This document shows positions 1 through 5,242 of a DNA stretch of 5,242 nucleotides, piece after piece (within the stretch, counting starts at the first letter, position 1; each line of letters begins with the position of its first letter). The notes under the pieces were generated by a model. That model was not told where the DNA came from and did not search any database. It saw only the letters and a program-made list of their open reading frames with translations. Where the stretch lies: assembly GCA_002441045.1 (NCBI GenBank), contig DJWQ01000176.1, positions 1 through 5,242 on the forward strand. Reading direction: 5' to 3'. This DNA is from Firmicutes bacterium UBA6226 (lineage in GTDB: Bacteria; Bacillota_A; Clostridia; Peptostreptococcales; Acidaminobacteraceae). The position numbers and the translations under genes were made by a program.

Positions 1-134
1 TATGTTTTAGAAATTTTTGGTGTATAGTTCTCAAATATCTCAAGATAGAGCTCAAGCGCTTTTTCTTCATTGATCATTTCCATCTTTTGTGCTTTTTGTG
101 TTAGAGTAAAAAGTTCGTTCATTCTTTCAGACAT
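1..134 (-). CDS. 5' end of an unrecognised divergent gene (partial)
   Basis: An open frame of 44 codons reads leftward from an ATG (complement of 132-134) to the window edge without a stop, so only the N-terminus is visible. A good Shine-Dalgarno, AAGAGGTGA on the minus strand (146 to 138), lies 6 nt (from its GAGG core) ahead of this ATG and makes it preferable to the in-frame ATG at 122. The peptide starts MSERMNELFTLTQKAQ and is rich in Glu, Lys and Leu, with no signal peptide or membrane segment. It looks alpha-helical; the stretch around residues 25-37 (EKALELYLEIFEN) resembles one helix of a tetratricopeptide-type repeat, but this is only an impression from one fragment. The gene is divergent from iscR and shares a 166-bp intergenic region with it. 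I do not recognise the family and assign no function. Confidence 0.7.
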   Translation of the reverse strand, partial: MSERMNELFTLTQKAQKMEMINEEKALELYLEIFENYTPKISKT

Positions 135-224
135 AGCTCACCTCTTAAAATAGTTTCATAAGGTATATCGGTTTAATGAGTCAGAAAGTTAACAATTTCT
201 TTAAATAAGCTTTGGGTTTTAAAG

Positions 225-253
225 TTGACGCATTTAATCGGATATATTATAAT
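225..253 (+). promoter_or_regulatory. Promoter of the iscRSU operon (sigma-A type)
   Basis: TTGACG at 225-230 and a perfect TATAAT at 248-253 are separated by exactly 17 bp, a near-consensus housekeeping promoter. The predicted transcription start is near 260, leaving about 40 nt of leader before the iscR start codon. The strength of the match suits a gene cluster held down by a repressor. The assignment is from sequence only. Confidence 0.87.
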
Positions 254-260
254 TATTATG

Positions 261-285
261 ATTTCTTAGTAAAAAACTAGGATTT
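261..285 (+). promoter_or_regulatory. Probable IscR operator (25-bp imperfect palindrome)
   Basis: The arms ATTTCTTAGT (261-270) and ACTAGGATTT (276-285) flank five A residues; 7 of 10 arm positions are complementary, with a perfect inner TAGT/ACTA. The site begins right at the predicted transcription start and ends just before the iscR ribosome site, so a bound protein would block initiation. The 25-bp length and the CT-rich arm with an AT-only centre resemble the E. coli IscR type 1 site, although the inner bases differ from that consensus (AGT/ACT where E. coli has ACT/AGT). Autorepression by IscR is inferred from position and family behaviour. A simple mRNA hairpin is the alternative reading. 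Confidence 0.6.
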
Positions 286-293
286 AAAGGAGA
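286..293 (+). promoter_or_regulatory. Ribosome binding site fixing the TTG start of iscR
   Basis: AAAGGAGA lies 8 nt (from its GGAG core) ahead of the TTG at 301. No ATG suits this site, and the family's N-terminal MKLSTRGRYG begins exactly at the TTG, so the non-ATG start is well supported. Confidence 0.85.
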
Positions 294-300
294 ACCCATT

Positions 301-762
301 TTGAAATTATCTACACGAGGCCGTTATGGTCTAAAGGCGATGTTTGATCTTGCACTAAATTATGGCGATGGTCCAATTTCACTAACTAGCATAGCTGAAA
401 GACAAGCGATTTCAGTTAACTATCTAGAACAATTGATATCGCCTTTAAGAAAAGCTGGACTGGTTGAAAGCGTTAGAGGAGCTCAAGGCGGCTACATGCT
501 TGCCAAAGGTCCAACCGAGATAACTGTTGGCGTTATTTTAACGACTTTAGAAGGTCCCTTAGCGCCTACGGATTGTGTTGTAATGGATACAGAAGAAGAC
601 GTTTGTGATCACTCTAGGTATTGTGTCACAAAGGTCATTTATGAAAAAATTTATGAAAGCATAACAAGTGTGGTAAATTCAATTACATTACAGCATATGA
701 TAGACGATTATCAGTCAAATCAAGAAAGTCTTATCATCAGCAGCATTTGTGAATGCAAATAA
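301..762 (+). CDS. iscR: Rrf2-family Fe-S cluster regulator IscR
   Basis: This 153-residue protein is a cytoplasmic DNA-binding sensor of iron-sulfur cluster supply. The start MKLSTRGRYGLKAM is the family signature. A winged helix-turn-helix follows: helices at about residues 28-53, with the recognition helix around VNYLEQLISPLRKAG (39-53), and the wing RGAQGGYML (59-67). Glu43 is kept, the residue that in E. coli IscR governs choice between its two site types. Three cysteines, C92, C102 and C108, sit in the cluster-binding region with spacing C-X9-C-X5-C, so a [2Fe-2S] cluster is likely; the histidine that follows the third Cys in E. coli is not present, though H104 is nearby. The C-terminus has a further Cys pair (C150, C152). 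It is first in the iscRSU operon, behind a strong promoter with a palindrome, which fits autorepression. CymR-like cysteine regulators share the fold but lack the three Cys. The length is close to the E. coli protein (about 160). Confidence 0.93.
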   Translation: MKLSTRGRYGLKAMFDLALNYGDGPISLTSIAERQAISVNYLEQLISPLRKAGLVESVRGAQGGYMLAKGPTEITVGVILTTLEGPLAPTDCVVMDTEEDVCDHSRYCVTKVIYEKIYESITSVVNSITLQHMIDDYQSNQESLIISSICECK

Positions 763-768
763 CGTTTT

Positions 769-775
769 GGAGGGG
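769..775 (+). promoter_or_regulatory. Ribosome binding site fixing the GTG start of iscS
   Basis: GGAGGGG lies in the 19-bp iscR-iscS gap, 6 nt ahead of the GTG at 782. The family's N-terminal MRKIYLDYSATTP begins at this GTG, so spacing and homology agree on the start. Confidence 0.85.
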
Positions 776-781
776 TAAGAA

Positions 782-1957
782 GTGAGAAAAATTTACTTAG
801 ATTATTCAGCGACAACACCAGTTAAAGAGGAAGTTGTCCAAGAAATGCTTCCTTATTTTACCGAGACATTCGGCAATGCTTCAAGCATACACAGTTTTGG
901 TCAGGATGCAAAAAGAGCTCTAGAAAATGCACGCTCTCGCGTAGCAGCAACTATGGGCACAGCTGCAGATACGATTTATTTCACAGCTGGTGGTTCCGAA
1001 TCAGATAACTGGGCATTAAAAGGGGTTATGCATGCAAACAAAGCAAAGGGTAACCATTTGATTACTACCAAAATAGAGCATCACGCAATTCTTCATACTT
1101 GTGAGGCACTTGAAAAAGAGGGCTTTGAAGTCACATATTTAGATGTTGATGCCTATGGACAAATAGATTTAGAGGCACTAAAAGCAGCTATGAAGCCGAC
1201 GACGGTATTGGTTTCAATTATGTTTATTAATAATGAAATAGGTACGATGCAAAAAATTGAAGAAATTTCTAAAATTGTTCATGAAGGTGGTGCGATTTTC
1301 CATACTGACGCCGTACAAGCATATGGCAATGTCAAAATTGACGTTGGCGCACTTGGAATTGACTTAATGAGTGTCTCTAGTCATAAAATTTATGGACCGA
1401 AGGGTGTGGGCGCACTTTATATTAAAAAAGGCATTCGCATTCACAACCTCATAGAAGGTGGCGCGCAGGAAAGAAAACGTCGTGCAGGAACTGAAAATAT
1501 CGCAGGGATTATGGGATTTGCTAAGGCTGCAGAACTAGCTGATCAAAATCTAGAATCGCATGTTGCTAAGCTGGTTGCACTTAGAGAGCGATTGGTAAAG
1601 GGGATTTTAGAGTCGGTTGACTATGTGAAATACAACGGACATCCTACGGAACGACACCCTGGCAACGTTAACGTCTGCTTTGAGTTTATTGAGGGCGAAG
1701 CACTATTGCTTAGCTTAAATGCTAAAGGGATAGGCGGTTCAAGCGGCTCAGCATGTACGTCTGGCTCACTTGATCCTTCGCATGTACTGCTTGCGATTGG
1801 GTTGCCACATGAAATTGCACATGGTTCACTCCGTTTGACGATTGGCGATTTTACGTCAGAAGAAGATGTGGATTATACAATAGAAGCTTTAAAAGAGGTA
1901 GTTCAAAAATTAAGAATGATGTCCCCTTTATATGACAGGGTACAGGGAGGAAAGTAA
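782..1957 (+). CDS. iscS: Cysteine desulfurase IscS/NifS
   Basis: This 391-residue PLP enzyme converts L-cysteine to L-alanine and leaves a persulfide on its active-site cysteine, which is passed to IscU and, in many bacteria, to tRNA thiolation enzymes. It is a cytoplasmic fold-type I aminotransferase-class protein. Visible key residues: the N-terminal YLDYSATTP; H101 in IEHHAIL, the usual acid/base residue stacking on PLP; N151 in NNEIG; D176 and Q179 in HTDAVQ; the PLP Schiff-base lysine K202 in SSHKIYGPKG; and the sulfur-carrying C325 in SSGSACTSGS. The long loop around C325 marks the IscS/NifS group rather than the SufS group. It is slightly shorter than E. coli IscS (404), differing at the C-terminus. 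The gene is 19 bp after iscR and 2 bp before iscU. IscS versus NifS naming cannot be settled from sequence, but no nitrogen-fixation gene is seen and the IscR neighbour favours a general Fe-S role. Confidence 0.97.
   Translation: MRKIYLDYSATTPVKEEVVQEMLPYFTETFGNASSIHSFGQDAKRALENARSRVAATMGTAADTIYFTAGGSESDNWALKGVMHANKAKGNHLITTKIEHHAILHTCEALEKEGFEVTYLDVDAYGQIDLEALKAAMKPTTVLVSIMFINNEIGTMQKIEEISKIVHEGGAIFHTDAVQAYGNVKIDVGALGIDLMSVSSHKIYGPKGVGALYIKKGIRIHNLIEGGAQERKRRAGTENIAGIMGFAKAAELADQNLESHVAKLVALRERLVKGILESVDYVKYNGHPTERHPGNVNVCFEFIEGEALLLSLNAKGIGGSSGSACTSGSLDPSHVLLAIGLPHEIAHGSLRLTIGDFTSEEDVDYTIEALKEVVQKLRMMSPLYDRVQGGK
1945..1950 (+). promoter_or_regulatory. iscU ribosome binding site inside the 3' end of iscS
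   Basis: GGGAGG lies within the last codons of iscS, 9 nt before the iscU ATG; the iscS stop and iscU start are 2 bp apart. This arrangement suggests translational coupling of donor and scaffold. Confidence 0.8.
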
Positions 1958-1959
1958 GC

Positions 1960-2406
1960 ATGTATACTGAGAAGGTAATGGATCATTTCATGAACCCAAG
2001 AAACGTTGGAGAAATTGAAAATGCTGATGGTGTTGGCGAAGTAGGCAATGTGAAATGTGGCGACATCATGCGCATCTATATAAAAGTTGAAAATGATCAT
2101 ATCAAAGACATCAAGTTTAAAACATTTGGTTGTGGTTCTGCAATTGCAGCTTCTTCTATTGCAACGGAGCTTATTATGGGCTTAAGTATTGAAGAGGCTT
2201 TAAAGGTTACGAATAAACAAGTTGTAGATGCTTTAGGCGGGTTACCACCAGTTAAAATACATTGCTCAGTACTTGCTGAACAAGCACTTAAAGCTGCTAT
2301 TTACGATTATGCGCATAAAAATGGCAAGACTTATGCAGGACTTGAAGGTTTTGATCCGCACGAAGAACACGATCATGATCACGAAGTCGTAGACATCGAG
2401 TTTTAA
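1960..2406 (+). CDS. iscU: Fe-S cluster assembly scaffold IscU
   Basis: This 148-residue cytoplasmic protein accepts sulfur from IscS and builds [2Fe-2S]/[4Fe-4S] clusters for transfer to target proteins. All scaffold ligands are present: C33 and D35 in VKCGD, C58 in FGCGSAIA, and H101-C102 in KIHCS. Just before the last pair is LPPVK (95-99), the site that binds the Hsp70 chaperone HscA in proteobacteria, although no hscA or hscB is in the window. The family core ends at about residue 128; the remaining tail is acidic and histidine-rich (HEEHDHDHE, 134-142), which could bind metal but has no assigned role. The protein is the single-domain IscU type, not the longer NifU with ferredoxin and Nfu domains. 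It is third in the operon, 2 bp after iscS. No terminator follows it. Confidence 0.95.
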   Translation: MYTEKVMDHFMNPRNVGEIENADGVGEVGNVKCGDIMRIYIKVENDHIKDIKFKTFGCGSAIAASSIATELIMGLSIEEALKVTNKQVVDALGGLPPVKIHCSVLAEQALKAAIYDYAHKNGKTYAGLEGFDPHEEHDHDHEVVDIEF

Positions 2407-2413
2407 AAAATAT

Positions 2414-2442
2414 TTGTTCTTTAAAAATAAATGTGTTAAAAT
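2414..2442 (+). promoter_or_regulatory. Promoter of the alaS T-box leader
   Basis: TTGTTC (2414-2419) and TAAAAT (2437-2442) are 17 bp apart, and a TGT directly before the -10 gives an extended TGn element. The predicted start is near 2449, just ahead of the T-box Stem I. The -35 begins only 8 bp after the iscU stop codon, so alaS has its own promoter squeezed against the isc operon. No GC-rich hairpin with a T-run lies between iscU and this promoter. Confidence 0.78.
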
Positions 2443-2460
2443 GTGATAAGAATAAATGAC

Positions 2461-2683
2461 AGGCATAGACGAAGAGGAGTAGATTCAACGATAGAGAGCG
2501 TATGTGTGGTGGAAATACGCAAGAATCGAAGCAGCTTCCGAGCCCATTTTCTGAACGGATAGTAGGAAAGTGCGTTTTGCAAACGTTATGATGCAGTTTA
2601 ACCTTCAAAGTGATTGAGCGTTGCTCAATAAGTAGGGTGGTACCGCGATAAGTCGTCCCTACATTTTCTTTGGAGGTTTTTTT
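2461..2683 (+). promoter_or_regulatory. T-box riboswitch, alanine-specific (GCA specifier), upstream of alaS
   Basis: This leader binds tRNA-Ala and lets alaS be transcribed only when the tRNA is uncharged. Stem I has a base helix GGC/GCC (2462-2464 with 2542-2544), GAAG/CTTC (2471-2474 with 2535-2538), GATTC/GAATC (2482-2486 with 2523-2527) and an upper helix GCGTAT/ATACGC (2498-2503 with 2515-2520). The specifier loop carries AGTA (2478-2481) opposite GAA (2528-2530), the loop-E motif usual in T-boxes; the next triplet is GCA (2531-2533) followed by a purine, matching tRNA-Ala(UGC). Stem II pairs 2545-2552 with 2565-2572 and has an AGTA in its loop. Stem III is TTGAGC/GCTCAA (2614-2619 with 2623-2628). 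The conserved T-box AGGGTGGTACCGCG begins at 2634; in the antiterminator GTAGGG (2632-2637) pairs CCCTAC (2657-2662), and TGGT in its bulge would pair the tRNA ACCA end. The IIA/B pseudoknot was not resolved. Confidence 0.95.
2658..2683 (+). terminator. T-box regulatory terminator
   Basis: Seven T residues (2677-2683) follow TGGAGG (2671-2676). TGGAGG can pair locally with CCTACA (2658-2663) across a 7-nt loop, with one A-G mismatch, and this would break the antiterminator helix because both use 2658-2662. This hairpin is weaker than most T-box terminators. The same 3' arm can instead form an 11-bp helix with 2600-2610, so the exact terminator fold is uncertain, although its position before the T-run is clear. 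Confidence 0.6.
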
Positions 2684-2709
2684 GTACAATAAATTGGGGA
2701 GGTCGCATT

Positions 2710-5242
2710 ATGAAAAAAATGGGTTTAAATGAAATTAGAAAAGCTTTTTTAGAATTTTATGAATCAAAAGGTCACTATGTTACTTCGAGTTATTCACTCG
2801 TTCCACATGGTGATAAGAGTTTGTTACTTGTAAATGCAGGGATGCAACCTCTAAAGAATTATTTCACAGGCGTTGAAGTGCCGCCGAATTCAACGATGGC
2901 AACTTGTCAAAAGTGTATTCGTACAGGCGATATCGATAATGTAGGTAAAACAGCTAGACATGCAACTTTTTTTGAAATGCTAGGGAACTTTTCATTTGGC
3001 GATTATTTTAAAGAAGGGTCAATTAAGTACGGATGGGAGTTTATCACAGAAGTTTTGGAAATGCCTGTAGAAAAACTTTGGCCGTCTGTTTATTTAGAAG
3101 ATGATGAGGCATTTGCAATCTGGAGAGATGTCATCGGCATTCCAGAAGAAAAAATTACACGCCTTGGTAAAGCGGATAACTTTTGGGAAATCGGAACTGG
3201 TCCATGTGGTCCTTGCTCAGAAATCTATTTTGATAGAGGCGAAGCATATGGTTGTGGCGATCCGAACTGTCGTCCGGGTTGTGAGTGTGAACGATTCTTG
3301 GAATTCTGGAATCATGTATTTACTCAATTTGATAGAGACGAAAATGGCAATTATAGCGAACTTGAGAAAAAGAACATTGATACTGGTATGGGTCTAGAAA
3401 GAATCGCTTGTATCATGCAGGATGTGGATACAATTTTTGAAGTAGATACCATTAAATTAATTAGGGATGCGGTTATCTCAAATTCAGGTGTTGAATATGG
3501 CAAGGAAAGAGAGAAAGACATCTCAGTTAGAATCGTTACAGACCATGTTAAGGCAGTTACGTTCATGGTTGGCGATGGTATCATGCCAAACAATGAAGGT
3601 CGTGGTTACGTCCTTAGAAGACTTTTAAGACGTGCTGCTCGTCACGCTAAAAAGTTAGGTATGACAGGTAATATCTTAACGATTTTAGTTGATACCGTCA
3701 TTGAAGCTTATGGCGATAATTACAATAATTTGGTTGAAAGACAAGATTATATTAAGCGTATTATATCTATCGAGGAAGAACGTTTCCAAGCAACGATCGA
3801 TCAAGGCTTAAATATTTTAAATGAGTACATTGAGAGCCTTAAATCAAACAACTTGACCGTTTTAGATGGCGAACGTGCATTTAAATTATATGACACCTAT
3901 GGTTTCCCAATAGAGTTAACACTAGAAATTCTCGAGGAGCAAGGCCTGAGTGTCAACGAGAAAGAGTTCGAATCTCAAATGGAAAGTCAAAAAGAAAGAG
4001 CTAGAAACGCAAGAGGAAATGGGGATGAACTCGGTTGGGCAAGTGATGCTGTCGCACAACTTCCTAAAGAAGTCGTATCGAGCTTTATTGGCTATCAGAG
4101 TCTACAAGAAACTTGCAAAATTGTCGCTGTTGTTGGCGATGAAATCGTACCTGAAGCGATTGAGGGAATGGACGTAACTTTAGTACTTGATCAAACACCT
4201 TTCTATCCAGAAGGTGGCGGTCAAGTGGGTGATGTAGGTCATATTTATAACGAGCACTTCATGGCAGAGGTTTTAGAAACGAAGAAAAGCGTTGGTAGAA
4301 TTATCAGTCATCAAGTTAGAATTTTAAAAGGTAGCATTAAGACGAATGATACGGTTACTGCAAGCGTAAATGTACAAAAACGTATGGCAACTGCTAGAAA
4401 TCACTCTGCAACCCATCTTTTGCATAAAGCATTAAGAACTGTTCTTGGTACGCACGTAGAACAAGCGGGTTCTATGGTTAGCCCAGAGAGATTGAGATTT
4501 GACTTTTCTCACTTTGAAGCAATTTCACATGATGATTTGATGAAGATTGAAAAGCTGGTTAACGAGCAAATCTTTAATTCTCTTCCTGTTATAACCGAAG
4601 AAATGTCAATTGATCGTGCGAGAGAAAAAGGTGCGATGGCATTGTTTGGTGAAAAATACGGAGAATCAGTAAGAGTAGTAACTATGGGCGATTATAGTAT
4701 TGAACTTTGTGGTGGTACACATCTAACAAATACAGCTGAAGTTGGCCTCTTTAAAATTGTTAGTGAAACAGGTGTTGCAGCTGGCGTGAGAAGAATAGAA
4801 GCTTTCACTGGTGAAAATGTTTACAAATTGCTTACAGATTTAGACAATAAACTCCATCAAGTATCTGATATTCTTAAAACGAGTGTAGGCGAAGTTGGCC
4901 ATAAGGCAGAACAGCTACAGGTTGAGATAAAGATGCTTCAACGAGAAAATGAAGCTTTAAAGAATAAATTGGCTAAAAGCGCATTATCTGATGTACTGAG
5001 CAGTATGAAAGAAATAAATGGCTACCAAGTTGTAACCGCTAGATTTGATGGTGTGGATATGAACACGCTTCGCAACATGGGCGATCAAGTTAAAAATCAG
5101 TTTGAGAACAGTGTTGTGGTACTTGCGAACGTAGCAGATGGAAAGGTTGAACTCCTTGCTATGGTTTCTGATGTAGCGGTTAAAAAAGGCGCTCATGCTG
5201 GCAATATCATCAGAGAGGTTGCAAAAATCGCTGGTGGCGGTG
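2710..5242 (+). CDS. alaS: Alanyl-tRNA synthetase (3' end beyond window)
   Basis: This class II synthetase charges tRNA-Ala with alanine and clears Ser/Gly mischarging. The ATG at 2710 follows GGGGAGG (2696-2702) by 7 nt and gives the family start MKKMGLNEIRKAF. The 844 visible codons have no stop; the family is usually about 870-880 residues, so roughly 30 are missing. Domains in order: catalytic core with motif 2 around R83-HATFFEM and motif 3 at DTGMGLER (224-231); GTGPCGPCSE (162-171); a Cys cluster C182-X4-C187-X3-C191-X-C193; a helical tRNA-binding domain to about 460; a beta-barrel with FYPEGGGQ (498-505); the editing domain with zinc ligands H565, H569 (HSATH) and C667, H671 (CGGTH); a coiled coil at about 713-757; and the DHHA1-type C-Ala domain, cut in its glycine-rich stretch. 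Both the active and editing sites look intact. Expression is controlled by the alanine T-box directly upstream. Confidence 0.97.
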   Translation, partial: MKKMGLNEIRKAFLEFYESKGHYVTSSYSLVPHGDKSLLLVNAGMQPLKNYFTGVEVPPNSTMATCQKCIRTGDIDNVGKTARHATFFEMLGNFSFGDYFKEGSIKYGWEFITEVLEMPVEKLWPSVYLEDDEAFAIWRDVIGIPEEKITRLGKADNFWEIGTGPCGPCSEIYFDRGEAYGCGDPNCRPGCECERFLEFWNHVFTQFDRDENGNYSELEKKNIDTGMGLERIACIMQDVDTIFEVDTIKLIRDAVISNSGVEYGKEREKDISVRIVTDHVKAVTFMVGDGIMPNNEGRGYVLRRLLRRAARHAKKLGMTGNILTILVDTVIEAYGDNYNNLVERQDYIKRIISIEEERFQATIDQGLNILNEYIESLKSNNLTVLDGERAFKLYDTYGFPIELTLEILEEQGLSVNEKEFESQMESQKERARNARGNGDELGWASDAVAQLPKEVVSSFIGYQSLQETCKIVAVVGDEIVPEAIEGMDVTLVLDQTPFYPEGGGQVGDVGHIYNEHFMAEVLETKKSVGRIISHQVRILKGSIKTNDTVTASVNVQKRMATARNHSATHLLHKALRTVLGTHVEQAGSMVSPERLRFDFSHFEAISHDDLMKIEKLVNEQIFNSLPVITEEMSIDRAREKGAMALFGEKYGESVRVVTMGDYSIELCGGTHLTNTAEVGLFKIVSETGVAAGVRRIEAFTGENVYKLLTDLDNKLHQVSDILKTSVGEVGHKAEQLQVEIKMLQRENEALKNKLAKSALSDVLSSMKEINGYQVVTARFDGVDMNTLRNMGDQVKNQFENSVVVLANVADGKVELLAMVSDVAVKKGAHAGNIIREVAKIAGGG

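Noticed and set aside
185..229. Near-identical copies AAAGTTAAC (185-193) and AAAGTTGAC (221-229), the second overlapping the isc -35
   Set aside because: A 9-bp match with one mismatch in AT-rich DNA is easily chance, the spacing (36 bp) is not a clear operator pattern, and the first copy has no matching -10.
1903..2100. Minus-strand 65-codon frame across the iscS-iscU junction
   Set aside because: It is entirely inside two well-supported genes on the other strand and has no recognisable motif.
2403..2430. AT-only inverted sequence after iscU as a possible intrinsic terminator
   Set aside because: It has no GC-containing stem and no T-run after it, and it overlaps the alaS -35 element.
2573..2585. 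Small hairpin CGTTT/AAACG as a terminator after Stem II
   Set aside because: It has a 5-bp stem and no T-run, and lies inside the T-box leader where Stem IIA/B is expected.
2266..2689. Two minus-strand open frames (66 and 130 codons) over the iscU 3' end and alaS leader
   Set aside because: They overlie iscU and a structured T-box RNA, lack a good ribosome site and have low-complexity, Cys/Phe/His-rich products typical of antisense frames.
3101..4177. Short alternative frames within alaS (3101-3397 plus, 3351-3593 minus, 3950-4177 plus)
   Set aside because: alaS is continuous and matches its family throughout this stretch; these frames are shadows without ribosome sites or family resemblance.
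4984..5196. Minus-strand 70-codon frame opposite the AlaRS C-terminal domain
   Set aside because: It is antisense to the coiled-coil and C-Ala coding region and shows no support of its own.
1..5242. Mobile elements, CRISPR repeats, tRNA or rRNA genes, toxin-antitoxin or defence genes
   Set aside because: None was found on either strand; the whole window is accounted for by the isc operon, the T-box leader, alaS and one partial gene.

Overview
The window is AT-rich, tightly packed bacterial DNA that looks like a low-GC Bacillota, most likely of the Clostridia. Three things point that way: strong AGGAGG-type ribosome sites, a compact iscR-iscS-iscU cluster without the proteobacterial hscBA/fdx genes, and a tRNA-sensing T-box leader in front of an aminoacyl-tRNA synthetase gene. 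Species cannot be named from the sequence alone.

Layout: (1) 134 down to 1, minus strand: the 5' end of an unrecognised gene cut by the window edge. (2) 135-300: the divergent intergenic region, with a near-consensus promoter reading right and a 25-bp imperfect palindrome at the predicted transcription start, the expected place for an autoregulatory IscR operator. (3) 301-2406: iscR, iscS and iscU, packed with gaps of 19 and 2 bp and therefore very probably one operon. Both iscR (TTG) and iscS (GTG) use non-ATG starts. (4) 2407-2709: a short promoter followed at once by a T-box leader whose specifier codon reads GCA (alanine), with antiterminator and a U-tract terminator. (5) 2710 to the right edge: alaS, alanyl-tRNA synthetase, open at the 3' end and lacking only the last few dozen codons.

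How the parts work together: IscS takes sulfur from cysteine, IscU is the scaffold on which Fe-S clusters are built, and IscR should sense cluster supply and repress the operon from the palindrome. Independently, uncharged tRNA-Ala should open the T-box and allow alaS transcription. No terminator is visible between iscU and the T-box, so isc transcripts may also run into the alaS leader and be cut or passed by the T-box switch.

I see no mobile element, CRISPR array, phage gene or new multi-gene system here. The points worth a second look are regulatory (the palindrome, the T-box terminator architecture and the isc-alaS junction) and a few protein details (cysteine spacing in IscR, the acidic/His tail of IscU, a Cys cluster in AlaRS).
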